Of a stretch of DNA of 64,000 bases, positions 25,881 to 34,994 are shown one piece after another. Position 1 is the first letter of the stretch; the number at the start of each line of letters is the position of its first letter. Below the pieces are notes generated by a model. That model ran no database searches and was not told where the DNA came from. It worked only from the letters and a program-made list of their open reading frames with translations. The stretch lies in the NCBI GenBank assembly GCA_964446585.1, contig CAYUPI010000009.1:62001-126000 (forward strand). Reading direction: 5' to 3'. The DNA is from CAYUPI01 sp964446585 (lineage in GTDB: Bacteria > Verrucomicrobiota > Verrucomicrobiia > Limisphaerales > UBA8199). Position numbers and translations under genes: made by a program.

Positions 25881-26014
25881 CCGCAGGGCGGGACTTCGCG
25901 CGGTTCGGCAGCGTTTGGCCCGAGCTGAGTACATCACTCCTACCTGTGTTGGTTCTGGCTACGCCGGCCTCTGGCCAGCAAGTCGTTTCCTTGAGGCATC
26001 CCTCTCAGTCGGAC

Positions 26015-27316
26015 TTACTTTGCTTTCGCCGAAAGCTCGACGCGCACTTTCTGCAGCGCTTGAAGGGCTGTTTGGTTGGTCGTGGAACTCAGCAATCGAT
26101 CCAACATCCGCACGCGGTCGGCTGCCTGAAGAGGAGTCATGCCGTCGGGAGGAGGCAGTTCGAGGAAGTTCTGGTTGCCGGAGGCGATGTGGACCCGGCG
26201 CGAGGAAGTCTGCGAAGTCAAAGAGGTGCCGGGGTTGAGCACCGGATTGTCGAGCTCGAGCATGGAGCCGCCGAGGGATGCCGCGATACCATTCCAGGCG
26301 GAATTGGGGATGCGGTTGGCCGAGGCCTGCTCGACCAACGCTTCGAAGGCCTCGGGATGTTGGGCCGAAACCTGGGCTAACATGCGCAAATACATATCGG
26401 TGCCGGTCAAAACCGGCGCATCCGGCTTTTTGACCCAGGCAAGCAGCGCAGGCACGCCCGAGCCGTCGGGGAGTTGTGCAAGGACGATTGGCGTATAGAT
26501 AAACCAGTTATTGCCCAGATTTTGCAGATCCGCGGCAGTTCCCGCGCCGCCGTACTGTTTCAATACTTCCATGAGCGGGCTGACGTCGCGGCTGTCCCAC
26601 TTTCCGGAGGCCGCCTGCGCCAGGGCTTCGTGAGCGGCGGTGAGTTCCGCCTGCCGGTATTTGGCCGGGTCCGACTGCTCCAGGTATTTGGTAAGTGTCG
26701 CAATCTCGACGGGGTCGGCCGCGGTTTGCAAAATCTGGAGAGATACTGCCAAGGCTTGCGGGCCGCCGATGCCGTGCATTGTCTGGAGCAAAGCCACGCG
26801 CAGCGATGGAAAGCCGATTGAACTCAGATCGGACTCCGACTCGAACCGGACATCCGTGTTCTTTGCCAGAAATTCGCCAATAGCCGGCACAGCCGCGGCG
26901 CGCTGGTCGGCGAGCTGTTGGAGCGTTTGCTTCCAGGCAGTGGCTTGTTCCTGGGTCAGCGGCCCCTGCCCTGGTTGAATTTGCGACAAGGCGGCAACCA
27001 GTTGACGAGCGGCAGGCGTGGCTTCGACGGGCGCTGCCGGCGCCTTGCTGGCCTGCGCGGACGGGGAGGAAGAAGTGCTCTTGGCCGGAGACTTTGCTGC
27101 GGTCGAATCCGGACGCACCTGCGAGCCGGCAGACGAGCCTTGGGGCGTCGTCGAGCTATGAGATCTCCGCCCTGAAATCAGCCAGTATGCCGCGGCAGCG
27201 CCGATGACCACCACGATGCAGAGCACAATAATCTCCGTGCGGCCATGCGCCGCTTTGCGCGACCGCGTCAGACCGCGTACGCCCAGTTCTGTTTCAAAAT
27301 TGTTCTTCATTTTCAT
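26015..27316 (-). CDS. Membrane-anchored alpha-helical repeat protein, uncharacterised
   Basis: A basic N-terminus is followed by one membrane helix (IIVLCIVVVIGAAAAYWLI, about residues 29-47). A Ser/Pro/Ala-rich linker (about 50-100) then leads to a soluble alpha-helical domain to residue 433 with repeated helical hairpins (PSLRVALLQTMHGIGGPQAL, VSPLMEVLKQYGG). The topology suggests a bitopic protein with a periplasmic helical-repeat domain. I recognise no named family or catalytic motif, and neighbouring genes give no functional hint. Confidence 0.65.
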   Translation of the reverse strand: MKMKNNFETELGVRGLTRSRKAAHGRTEIIVLCIVVVIGAAAAYWLISGRRSHSSTTPQGSSAGSQVRPDSTAAKSPAKSTSSSPSAQASKAPAAPVEATPAARQLVAALSQIQPGQGPLTQEQATAWKQTLQQLADQRAAAVPAIGEFLAKNTDVRFESESDLSSIGFPSLRVALLQTMHGIGGPQALAVSLQILQTAADPVEIATLTKYLEQSDPAKYRQAELTAAHEALAQAASGKWDSRDVSPLMEVLKQYGGAGTAADLQNLGNNWFIYTPIVLAQLPDGSGVPALLAWVKKPDAPVLTGTDMYLRMLAQVSAQHPEAFEALVEQASANRIPNSAWNGIAASLGGSMLELDNPVLNPGTSLTSQTSSRRVHIASGNQNFLELPPPDGMTPLQAADRVRMLDRLLSSTTNQTALQALQKVRVELSAKAK

Positions 27317-27531
27317 TGTCAGGCGGCATTCTAGATCGGGGGTGCCGGTGATTCAACATGGTTCCATGGGGATTCGCCCCGTCGGATCAAGTCCAATGGT
27401 GAACACTACTGGCAAATAATGGTTGCGAAGAATTTGTCACGAAAAACCCACTTGATGCGAATGGTGTTGAGGGGCCTTATCGGAAGTAGAAGTCCACTAT
27501 CGGCCAGCCGCACTCCGAAGAAGGCCTCTAC

Positions 27532-29304
27532 TTATTTCTTCTCCATGCTGTCAGCCCAGGCGTTCAGGGCCTTTGATTCGCTAATGTTGGAGACGTGCGC
27601 TTTGCGGGAGATCTCCAGGAATTTTCTCAGCAATTCGGCACGGTGTTCGACCGAGACACGGTCGGTAGCGAGCTGGACATACCAAACAGGCAGGCGCGCG
27701 GTTTGGACCCGAAACCGAAAGGCGTCGTTATCAGCCTGATGTTCCGCCTGCTCGAGGATTTGATTTGCGGCGTTGAGAAATTCCTCATTGAGGTAAGCGG
27801 ATTTTGGGTGGTCAAAGATGTGCGCGTGGGCTTTGCCCTGGCGGACTTGCTGGTGTTCCAGCTCCAAATACGAGCGAATCTGCGGCGCTGCCTTGCCGTA
27901 ATATGCGTTCAGAAATTCAGTGATATGCTTCTGCACATCGGTCTGCGGGTCCCATAAAAGTTTAGCAAGGAGATAAGCACGCAGAGGCTCCATTTCGCCG
28001 CTGCCGCCACTTGAGTAATTGCCTTGCTCGAACAGCCCACGGACGCCGTGCCCGACGAAAAACTGCACATTAGCTTGCAGCACGTCGAAATTTGGAAACG
28101 GCTGCTGGTAGTGCCCGAAGTCGGTGGTGTAATCCCACACATAAAGTTTGGGCGCGACGGGCTGCCAGGCGACGATGTCATCGCGGAATTTGATGTTGGC
28201 GGATGATTCGCAACCCGCCAGCGAGTGGGCGAAGCAACACTCGATCGAGCAGAGCCGGATAATGACGTTTTTCCGAGGCCGGAGAGTTTTTGGCGGCTTG
28301 CGAGTGTATTGGTAAGCCAAGGTGTCGATGCGAATGTTCGGATAATCGCCTTCGATGTTTTCGGCGATGGCGTTGACAAATCGAATGAGCGAGGCGGCCG
28401 GGCTTTCCTCGGGATCATCCAGGGACTTGCACTTTTCACACTGGCACCACTTGCCGACGTCGTTCTGCGAGACACTGATGATGGTCGCATCCGCATGTTC
28501 TTTGATCCATTGGCGCACACGCTCGATGGCGAGCGTGAGTACGTCGGGATTAGATAGGCAGCGCTGGACGTAACCTTTGACCCGCTCGCCTTTGATGAGG
28601 GGGAAATATTCGGGGTGTTCCTGATATGAATCCTGGGGGATGAGACTATCCAGGCTGTGCACGAACGGGAAATACACCACCGCCGGCCCACCGTGCTTTG
28701 CCCCCAGGCCAGAATTTGGGCCGTTGACCCGGTGCCGCGCTGCGAAATCCGGATTGTGCAGCATCTCGCTCCAATACACCTCGCGGTATTCGAGGGCCGG
28801 GACTTTGGTTTCATTCAAGGCAGCCACGCTGATGCGATTCGTCTGCGGCACGACTTCCAGGCCCGGCGCGAACCAGCGGACACCGAGATGCTGCTCTAGT
28901 AATTCATAAACTCCATAAAGCGTGCCACGAGGCCGGCCGCCAGCGATGAGGAGCCAGTTGCGCGAGGTGCGGAGCACGAAACCGTCAGTTCCCAGCTTGT
29001 GAAAATTGATGTGCTGTCCGAGCGCTGCAAGGTGGGCGTTGTCTCCAAGAAGGATTTCACGCGAGGTGGCGCGCTCGGCGTCGCTGACAATGGGGAGCCT
29101 CGCCCCTGTCATTTTTTCGAGGTAACTCTGCAACTCCTCGGCGGCGTAGCGTTCCGCGGCCAGGGCATTGGCGGCGAGAACGATTCGGTATTGGCTCTCG
29201 CCCTTGTGGGCGAGGTTTAATGCGCCAGGGACCGAAACAGTGAACGCAAAGAAAAAGCATGCGAGCGCGGGCGCGATCCTCGGCGTGAAAGTCCGCATGA
29301 GCAT
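27532..29304 (-). CDS. Exported DUF4838 protein, glycoside-hydrolase-like
   Basis: The 590-residue product has a signal peptide, then an N-terminal GH67/GH20-type alpha/beta domain (ANALAAERYAAEELQSYLEKMTGARLP, about 45-72). DUF4838 follows: GVYELLEQHLGVRWFAPG, HPEYFPLIKG, SVSQNDVGKWCQCEKC and VWDYTTDFGHYQQPFPNFDVLQANVQFF. DUF4838 proteins resemble alpha-glucuronidases and are common in polysaccharide-degrading Bacteroidota and Verrucomicrobiota, but few have been tested. It lies beside the sugar-activation locus but is divergently oriented, with a repeat-filled gap between. Confidence 0.85.
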   Translation of the reverse strand: MLMRTFTPRIAPALACFFFAFTVSVPGALNLAHKGESQYRIVLAANALAAERYAAEELQSYLEKMTGARLPIVSDAERATSREILLGDNAHLAALGQHINFHKLGTDGFVLRTSRNWLLIAGGRPRGTLYGVYELLEQHLGVRWFAPGLEVVPQTNRISVAALNETKVPALEYREVYWSEMLHNPDFAARHRVNGPNSGLGAKHGGPAVVYFPFVHSLDSLIPQDSYQEHPEYFPLIKGERVKGYVQRCLSNPDVLTLAIERVRQWIKEHADATIISVSQNDVGKWCQCEKCKSLDDPEESPAASLIRFVNAIAENIEGDYPNIRIDTLAYQYTRKPPKTLRPRKNVIIRLCSIECCFAHSLAGCESSANIKFRDDIVAWQPVAPKLYVWDYTTDFGHYQQPFPNFDVLQANVQFFVGHGVRGLFEQGNYSSGGSGEMEPLRAYLLAKLLWDPQTDVQKHITEFLNAYYGKAAPQIRSYLELEHQQVRQGKAHAHIFDHPKSAYLNEEFLNAANQILEQAEHQADNDAFRFRVQTARLPVWYVQLATDRVSVEHRAELLRKFLEISRKAHVSNISESKALNAWADSMEKK

Positions 29305-29381
29305 CCTCTACCGTGGCCTGAGGCAGGACGCCAGCGAATTCTGAATTGGGTTAGAGTGCGTTTGGAAGAGCGGTTTGCATT

Positions 29382-29467
29382 GCAGGAGCCGAGGGAACGA
29401 GGCTCAAATTTCCTTTTTGCATCGACGGTTTTGCAGGAGATCAGAGCCTCGTCACCTCGTCTCCTAC
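29382..29467. repeat. REP-like hairpin in the 29305-29716 gap, first copy
   Basis: Arms GCAGGAGCCGAGGGAACGAG (from 29382) and its partner ending CTCCTAC at 29467 pair with about four mismatches in 24. It stands next to the copy at 29530, so the divergent gap 29305-29716 is largely made of these two hairpins. Confidence 0.72.
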
Positions 29468-29529
29468 AATTTCAAGACACGCTCTTGCAGGGGGGAGCTG
29501 GGCGAGCGACTAAGTCAACGTAAGGTATG

Positions 29530-29629
29530 GCAGGAGACGACGTAAAATGTTTTCTGGTCAAGGCGATGCAATCAACACTGGTTTCGCCAGCCAACAAATA
29601 GATCAGAGACTCCTTACGTCGTCTCCTGC
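29530..29629. repeat. REP-like hairpin in the 29305-29716 gap, second copy
   Basis: The outer arms GCAGGAGACGACGTAA (29530) and TTACGTCGTCTCCTGC (ending 29629) are perfect over 16 bases; the inner part is diverged. It ends less than 90 bases before the nucleotidyltransferase start and would lie in its leader if transcription begins upstream. Confidence 0.75.
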
Positions 29630-29716
29630 AGCCACAGATTGACTAGCAAATTCTTTGACGGCATCGCGGCCTTCTGCAAGGCTCCAGCCGGTTTTTCAAG
29701 GCACGACACAGGCAAG

Positions 29717-30556
29717 ATGGAAATCAAGAAAGCCGTCATCACCGCCGCCGGGAAATCACAGCGCACGCTCCCGCTGCAGACGCTGGTGGACCGCGATGGC
29801 CAAACGAAGACGGCGTTGCGAATCCTGGTAGAGGAAATCCTGGCTGCCGGGGTGCAGGATATTTGCGTCGTGGTGTGCCTGGGGGACGAAAGCGCTTATG
29901 GTGCGGCCGCCGGTGGTCAGGGCGGACGACTGCGGTTTGTCGAGCAGCGCGAGAGTCTTGGTTATGGCCACGCGGTTCATTGCGCTCGGGAGTTCGTCGG
30001 TGCTGAACCGTTCCTTTTGCTGGTAGGCGATCATCTCTATGTCAGCGGCGCTCAAAAGCGCTCGGCCCAGCAACTGGTGGAGATTGCTCTGGCGGAAAAT
30101 TGTGCCGTTTCGGCGGTGCAGGCGACGCACGAGAGTAAATTGCCTTATTACGGAGCGGTGGGTGGGCATGTGGTAGCGGGTCGGAAAGGTCACTACGAGA
30201 TCTCGGAGGTTCTCGAGAAGCCGTCCCCAACTGAAGCCGAACAGCGTCTTATCGTGCCGGGTTCAAGGGCCGGCCATTACCTGTGCTTTTTCGGCATGCA
30301 CGTGCTCACGCCGGCGGTGATGGAATTGCTCGGAGAAGAGATCGCGGGCGCCGGCGGCCGTAACATCACTCTGACTGGCGCGCTCGCTCGCCTGGCGGGG
30401 CGCGAGCGGTATCTCGCCTGCGAACTGGCGGGCCGTCGCTATGATATTGGGTTGAAGTACGGACTGTTGACCGCGCAGCTTGCCCTGGCGCTCAGCGGCC
30501 AGGATCGCGACGAGGTCTTGAGCAACCTGGTGGAATTGCTTGCACGCCGGGTGTGA
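29717..30556 (+). CDS. GalU-like sugar nucleotidyltransferase with altered signature
   Basis: The 279-residue protein has the Rossmann-like nucleotidyltransferase start MEIKKAVITAAGKSQRTLP, the sugar-binding region ESLGYGHAVHCAREFVGAEPFLLLVGDHLY with the metal-binding Asp, and a C-terminal GRRYDIGLKYGLLTAQLALAL, as in UTP-glucose-1-phosphate uridylyltransferases. The usual GxGTRxLPxTKxxPKEM stretch is changed to AAGKSQRTLPLQTLVDRDGQ, so substrate or activity may differ. A longer frame starts at TTG 29639 inside the repeat region; ATG 29717 is preferred. The kinase-pyrophosphorylase fusion starts 13 bases after its stop, so they form an operon. Confidence 0.82.
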   Translation: MEIKKAVITAAGKSQRTLPLQTLVDRDGQTKTALRILVEEILAAGVQDICVVVCLGDESAYGAAAGGQGGRLRFVEQRESLGYGHAVHCAREFVGAEPFLLLVGDHLYVSGAQKRSAQQLVEIALAENCAVSAVQATHESKLPYYGAVGGHVVAGRKGHYEISEVLEKPSPTEAEQRLIVPGSRAGHYLCFFGMHVLTPAVMELLGEEIAGAGGRNITLTGALARLAGRERYLACELAGRRYDIGLKYGLLTAQLALALSGQDRDEVLSNLVELLARRV

Positions 30557-30569
30557 TAATCCAGGCAAG

Positions 30570-33500
30570 ATGATGTCCCATTCGGAAGCGGCTGGCAATG
30601 GCTCGGACCTCATCGAGCTCATTGCCGCGACGGACCGCGCGCGCCGCGATCGGTCGCTGGATAACGCTTGCGCGGGGTTATCGGCGTCGCAATTGCGGGA
30701 GCAGTGCGCGGCCCTCGACGGCCTCCGACGCCAGAGCGAAAACCTGTATGAGCGTGTGCGCGCCCTGTTGTTTCTCTACGCCATCCACCGCTTTCATCTT
30801 CCAGCCAGGCTACTGGATGGCGACGGCAGCACGTCACCTGCGGCCCGCGGCCTGATCCCTTTCAACGGTTACGAACAGTTGCTGCAGCGAAGATTCGAGG
30901 AAGCCATCGATCAGTTTCTGTCCGCGCAACAGGAGCAAGGGCCTAATGATGCCATCTCGAGTGCCCTCGCCGCGGCCTATTATCGGCTGGCGTTTCAAAC
31001 CCTCGCCAACCAGGTCCGCCGAAGCGTGCGGTCGGTTCGGGGCAACCAATGGATGTTCCGGATGGGACACCCAGCCGATCAACCGCTTCGGCTGCGGCCC
31101 GAGCTACTGCGGCGCAATCCCACGGATGGCAGTTATCCGATCCTGCGCGAGTCCACGCCGGTGCGCATGGACCTGACGCATTGCGGCTGGAGTGATATTT
31201 TCTTCCTCGGGATGGATTATCCCGAAGGCGCCAAGGTGCTGAATGTGTCTATCGACCTGGGGGTGCACGGGCGCGACACCGCGCCGCGTCCACCGGTCGA
31301 GGCCTATTTACGCGTCATTGAGGAACCGCTGTTGCGTCTGGTGAGCGTTGACCTTGCGGCTTCAGCCGACATCCGCAATCTGGCTGAAGTTTTCGATTTC
31401 GCCAAAGACTATCTCGGACTGCTCAAGGCGGCGGTGATCGCGTCGGGGATCGTGCCGCCGGGGATCGAGGGCTCGGGCCAAAGCCTGGGCGAATTGCTGG
31501 CGCGGATTGTGGGGCCAGGACGCGGGTTGGAACTTGTCAGCAGCGTCAACAACATTCCGAAAGGATCACGGCTCGCTGTTTCGACGACGCTGCTGGCTGC
31601 GCTGGTGAGCGTTTGCATGCGCGCGACCGGCCAAGCGGCCGACCTGACCGGCCAACTGCAAGAACACGAGCGCCGAATTGTGCTGGCGCGAGCGCTGCTT
31701 GGCGAATGGCTGGGCGGGTCGGGAGGCGGCTGGCAGGACTCCGGCGGCGTTTGGCCTGGAATGAAATTAATCGAAGGCGTGCTCGCGGCGGAGGGCGATC
31801 CCGAATTCGGCGTCAGCCGGGGCCGCCTGATGCCGCAGCACCGGATTCTGGACGCGACGGACGTTTCGGCTGAAACACGGACGAAACTTCAGCAGAGCCT
31901 GGTGCTCGTGCACGGCGGCATGGCCCAGAACGTCGGGCCGATCCTGGAAATGGTCACGGAAAAATATCTGTTGCGCTCTGAGGCCGAATGGAGAGCGCGC
32001 CAGAGCATGTTTGGCATTCTGGATGAAATTTTATCGGCGTTGCGCCAGGGAGATGTCCGTCGGATAGGCGTAGCCACGACGCGCAACTTCCACGAGCCGA
32101 TTCAAACCATTATCCCCTGGGCGACCAACTACTTTACGGAGACTCTCATCGAGCGCGTCCAGGCAGAGTTCGGCAAGGGATTCTGGGGATTCTGGATGCT
32201 AGGCGGGATGTCCGGGGGTGGGATGGGTTTTATTTTTGCTCCGGAAGTACGAGCGGCGGCCCAGGAGCGACTCCAGGTCGTTATGTCTGCGGCGAAGAAG
32301 GAACTGCAACACGCGCTTCCATTCGCGATGGAGCCTGTCGTTTATGATTTTGCGATAAACGAGCGCGGAACTTTTGCGGAACTCTTGACGGACGCAGCGG
32401 CGCTGATGCCCGCCGGCTATTACACGTTATTGGTGCCGGGACTGTTGCGCCAGGAACCGCATGCCCTGGCCTCGCTACGACGGGCGGAATTGGACAAATT
32501 TGGCGCCGCGTGCCGCACGAAGCCCGACTTGCGCGGGGTCGTCCAGACTTTTTTTGAGGTGATGCTACCGCGCGGCAGGCCCGAGGTTGCGGGGGAGGAA
32601 TCGCTGCATGCTCTGTTGAAACATCACGGCTTTGACGATGTCCAGCACGAGCAAATCCGCGCCGATCTCAAAGAGGGCCGCATCGGCCTGGCGCAAAACC
32701 GGCTGCCCGCCAACGCTGTCATCGAAGATGTCCGGCCGGAGGACGTGATCGATGCAAGGCCTTGGTCGGCGGCCTATCCCGTTAGGTCGAGCGCCTCCCC
32801 TACCCTGCCCCAATCGCTGGCAGAGTTGGTTGAGTTCGGGACCGCGGCCATACGTAACGACGAATTGGCTGTGGTCACTCTCGCGGCGGGGGCCGGCAGT
32901 CGCTGGACCCAGGGAGCGGGCGTTATCAAAGCGCTGCATCCGTTTTGCAAATTGGCAGGGCAACACCGCACCTTCATCGAAGCTCATCTTGCCAAGAGCG
33001 CCCGCATTTCCCAACACATGGGAACGGCGATTCCGCATGTGTTTACCACCAGTTATCTGACTCACGGACCGACCGAGGAATTTCTGGCGCAGAAGAAGAA
33101 TTATGGTTACGAAGGCCCCCTGTTGCTTTCGCCGGGCAGGTCCGTCGGATGGCGCCTGATTCCCACCGTACGTGACCTTCGTTTTGCATGGGAGGAAATG
33201 CCCCAACAGATTCTGGACGAGCAGCAACAAAAGGTGCGCGACAGTCTTCGCCACGCTCTCATCCGCTGGGCTGAGCAAGCCGGCGAAGCAAGCGACTACA
33301 CCGACAACCTGCCGCTCCAATGCCTGCATCCGGTGGGCCATTGGTTCGAGGTCCCAAACCTGTTTCGAAACGGTGTTCTGGCGCGATTACTGGAGCAGTT
33401 CCCAAGATTAAAGTATTTGCTGCTGCACAACATTGACACGCTGGGAGCGGATATAGATGCGGCATTGCTGGGACTACACATCCGCAGCGGCGCGGCGCTC

Positions 33501-34025
33501 ACTTTCGAAGTCATCACACGCCGCCTGGAAGATCGCGGCGGCGGCCTGGCGCGAGTCAATAGCCGCGTTCGACTGGTTGAGGGATTGGCCATGCCACGCG
33601 AGGAGGCAGAGTTCGCGTTGAGTTACTACAACTCGAACACGTGCTGGCTCGACCTGGATAAAGTTCTCTCGGTGTTCGGGCTGACACGCGAGGAGATCCT
33701 TGTAGCAGCACGGAACTCAACGGAGGCCCAGTCAGCGAACGAAAAGATTATCGCAGCCGTTCGGAGTCTCGCGGCGAAGATGCCGACCTATATCACACTC
33801 AAGGAGGTGAAGAAACGTTGGGGCCACGGGCAGGAAGACGTCTTCCCGGTGACTCAGTTTGAGAAGCTCTGGGTGGATATGACCACGCTGCCCGAAATCG
33901 AGTCGCAATTTGTGGTTGTGCCACGGCTGCGGGGCCAACAGCTTAAGGACCAGGCACAATTGGACGGCTGGCTGCGCGACGGCTCGGCGGCTTACGTGGA
34001 GAACCTGTGCGGCTGGCGGAGATGA
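30570..34025 (+). CDS. Fusion of a GHMP sugar kinase and a UTP-sugar pyrophosphorylase
   Basis: The 1151-residue product has an N-terminal region of about 165 residues without clear relatives. A GHMP kinase of the fucokinase type follows (about 175-650): THCGWSDIFFLG, then SSVNNIPKGSRLAVSTTLLAALV for the ATP site, LGGSGGGWQDSGGVWPGMKL and GGMSGGGMGFIF. The C-terminal 400 residues are a UDPGP-type pyrophosphorylase (LAAGAGSRWTQGAGVIKALH, YEGPLLLSPGRSVGWRLIPT, LLHNIDTLGADID and YYNSNTCWLDLDKVL). Such a protein could phosphorylate a free sugar and then make its UDP form. The bifunctional Bacteroides Fkp joins the two activities in the opposite order. The start ATG 30570 is preferred over TTG 30540, which overlaps the upstream gene. 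Which sugar is used cannot be read directly. Confidence 0.82.
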   Translation: MMSHSEAAGNGSDLIELIAATDRARRDRSLDNACAGLSASQLREQCAALDGLRRQSENLYERVRALLFLYAIHRFHLPARLLDGDGSTSPAARGLIPFNGYEQLLQRRFEEAIDQFLSAQQEQGPNDAISSALAAAYYRLAFQTLANQVRRSVRSVRGNQWMFRMGHPADQPLRLRPELLRRNPTDGSYPILRESTPVRMDLTHCGWSDIFFLGMDYPEGAKVLNVSIDLGVHGRDTAPRPPVEAYLRVIEEPLLRLVSVDLAASADIRNLAEVFDFAKDYLGLLKAAVIASGIVPPGIEGSGQSLGELLARIVGPGRGLELVSSVNNIPKGSRLAVSTTLLAALVSVCMRATGQAADLTGQLQEHERRIVLARALLGEWLGGSGGGWQDSGGVWPGMKLIEGVLAAEGDPEFGVSRGRLMPQHRILDATDVSAETRTKLQQSLVLVHGGMAQNVGPILEMVTEKYLLRSEAEWRARQSMFGILDEILSALRQGDVRRIGVATTRNFHEPIQTIIPWATNYFTETLIERVQAEFGKGFWGFWMLGGMSGGGMGFIFAPEVRAAAQERLQVVMSAAKKELQHALPFAMEPVVYDFAINERGTFAELLTDAAALMPAGYYTLLVPGLLRQEPHALASLRRAELDKFGAACRTKPDLRGVVQTFFEVMLPRGRPEVAGEESLHALLKHHGFDDVQHEQIRADLKEGRIGLAQNRLPANAVIEDVRPEDVIDARPWSAAYPVRSSASPTLPQSLAELVEFGTAAIRNDELAVVTLAAGAGSRWTQGAGVIKALHPFCKLAGQHRTFIEAHLAKSARISQHMGTAIPHVFTTSYLTHGPTEEFLAQKKNYGYEGPLLLSPGRSVGWRLIPTVRDLRFAWEEMPQQILDEQQQKVRDSLRHALIRWAEQAGEASDYTDNLPLQCLHPVGHWFEVPNLFRNGVLARLLEQFPRLKYLLLHNIDTLGADIDAALLGLHIRSGAALTFEVITRRLEDRGGGLARVNSRVRLVEGLAMPREEAEFALSYYNSNTCWLDLDKVLSVFGLTREEILVAARNSTEAQSANEKIIAAVRSLAAKMPTYITLKEVKKRWGHGQEDVFPVTQFEKLWVDMTTLPEIESQFVVVPRLRGQQLKDQAQLDGWLRDGSAAYVENLCGWRR

Positions 34026-34034
34026 GCGCTCTGC

Positions 34035-34994
34035 TCAAACCGCTGATTTGTCCCACTTCATGATGAAGATGGTGGAAGCGAGCACGATGCCGGTGCCGGC
34101 GACGGCCAGGACGGTCAAGTGTTCGTGCAGAAATCCTGCGGCCAACAGAATCCCGAAAACCGGCACCAGATACAGCGAGGCGGAGGCAACGGTCACCGGC
34201 AAACGCTGCAGCACGTAAAAGAACAGCACCATTGAGAGCCCGTACATAAAAATGGCGAGAAAGCCGAATGCGATCCATCCTTTCCAATCGAGGGCGGTCA
34301 ATTGGGACAAATGGAATGGCTCGACCCAGAGCAACAGGGGTACGCTGGCCAGTGAGGCGGTCAGGTAACTGAAAATGAGAATTTCAATTTCCTGGTAGCG
34401 TTGGAGCAGGCCCTTGCAATAAACGTTGTAGAACGAGGAACCGAGGCATCCAGCCAGAATTAGCAGGTTGCCGGACAAATAGCTGGCGCGGAGAAAAGAA
34501 CTTTGCTTCAGGTCTTCAACCGAAAGCAGAAAGACACCGGCCAAGCCTACCAGCAGGCAACCGATGCGCAGCAATGTAATACGCTCGCGCAGCATGATGG
34601 AAGCCAGAACGGCCGTGATCACAGGTATCAGTAGATTCAGGATGGCGGCATTGGAGGCCAGGGAGCGCGTGATCCCCCAGGTCATGCCGAGTTGGGCAAG
34701 CACCTGTCCACCGACACCGGCGGCGAAAAATTTCCGCCAGTCCGCCCACGTCACCGTGGCCGTGCCCGAATGACGACGCCGCTCGCGCAGCAGCAGCGGC
34801 ACCAGCAAAACCGTGGTGAGGTAAAACGGCAGAAACGTGATGGCGATTGGGCCGAGCTTGCCTTCCAGAAATTTTACAGCGGTCCCCTGCCCTGCCCACA
34901 TCAGGTTCACCAGCGCCAGCAGGAAGAAGAACCAGAGGAAACGAGACCTTTGCTGCGCTCGGGGTATTGCGTTGACAGTTTCGAAGGTGTTCAA
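34035..34994 (-). CDS. EamA-family (DMT) transporter
   Basis: Ten hydrophobic helices arranged as two EamA halves are visible in 319 residues (FLLALVNLMWAGQGTAVKFL at the start of half one; SYLSGNLLILAGCLGSSFYNVYCK at the start of half two). The conserved ending IVLASTIFIMKW is also present. It belongs to the drug/metabolite superfamily and moves a small solute across the inner membrane. The start overlaps the end of the kinase gene by four bases, so a sugar or sugar derivative used by that kinase is a reasonable substrate guess. Confidence 0.88.
   Translation of the reverse strand: MNTFETVNAIPRAQQRSRFLWFFFLLALVNLMWAGQGTAVKFLEGKLGPIAITFLPFYLTTVLLVPLLLRERRRHSGTATVTWADWRKFFAAGVGGQVLAQLGMTWGITRSLASNAAILNLLIPVITAVLASIMLRERITLLRIGCLLVGLAGVFLLSVEDLKQSSFLRASYLSGNLLILAGCLGSSFYNVYCKGLLQRYQEIEILIFSYLTASLASVPLLLWVEPFHLSQLTALDWKGWIAFGFLAIFMYGLSMVLFFYVLQRLPVTVASASLYLVPVFGILLAAGFLHEHLTVLAVAGTGIVLASTIFIMKWDKSAV

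Noticed and set aside
29382..29629. CRISPR array
   Set aside because: The repeated units are imperfect palindromes in pairs with irregular spacing, and no cas gene is present.
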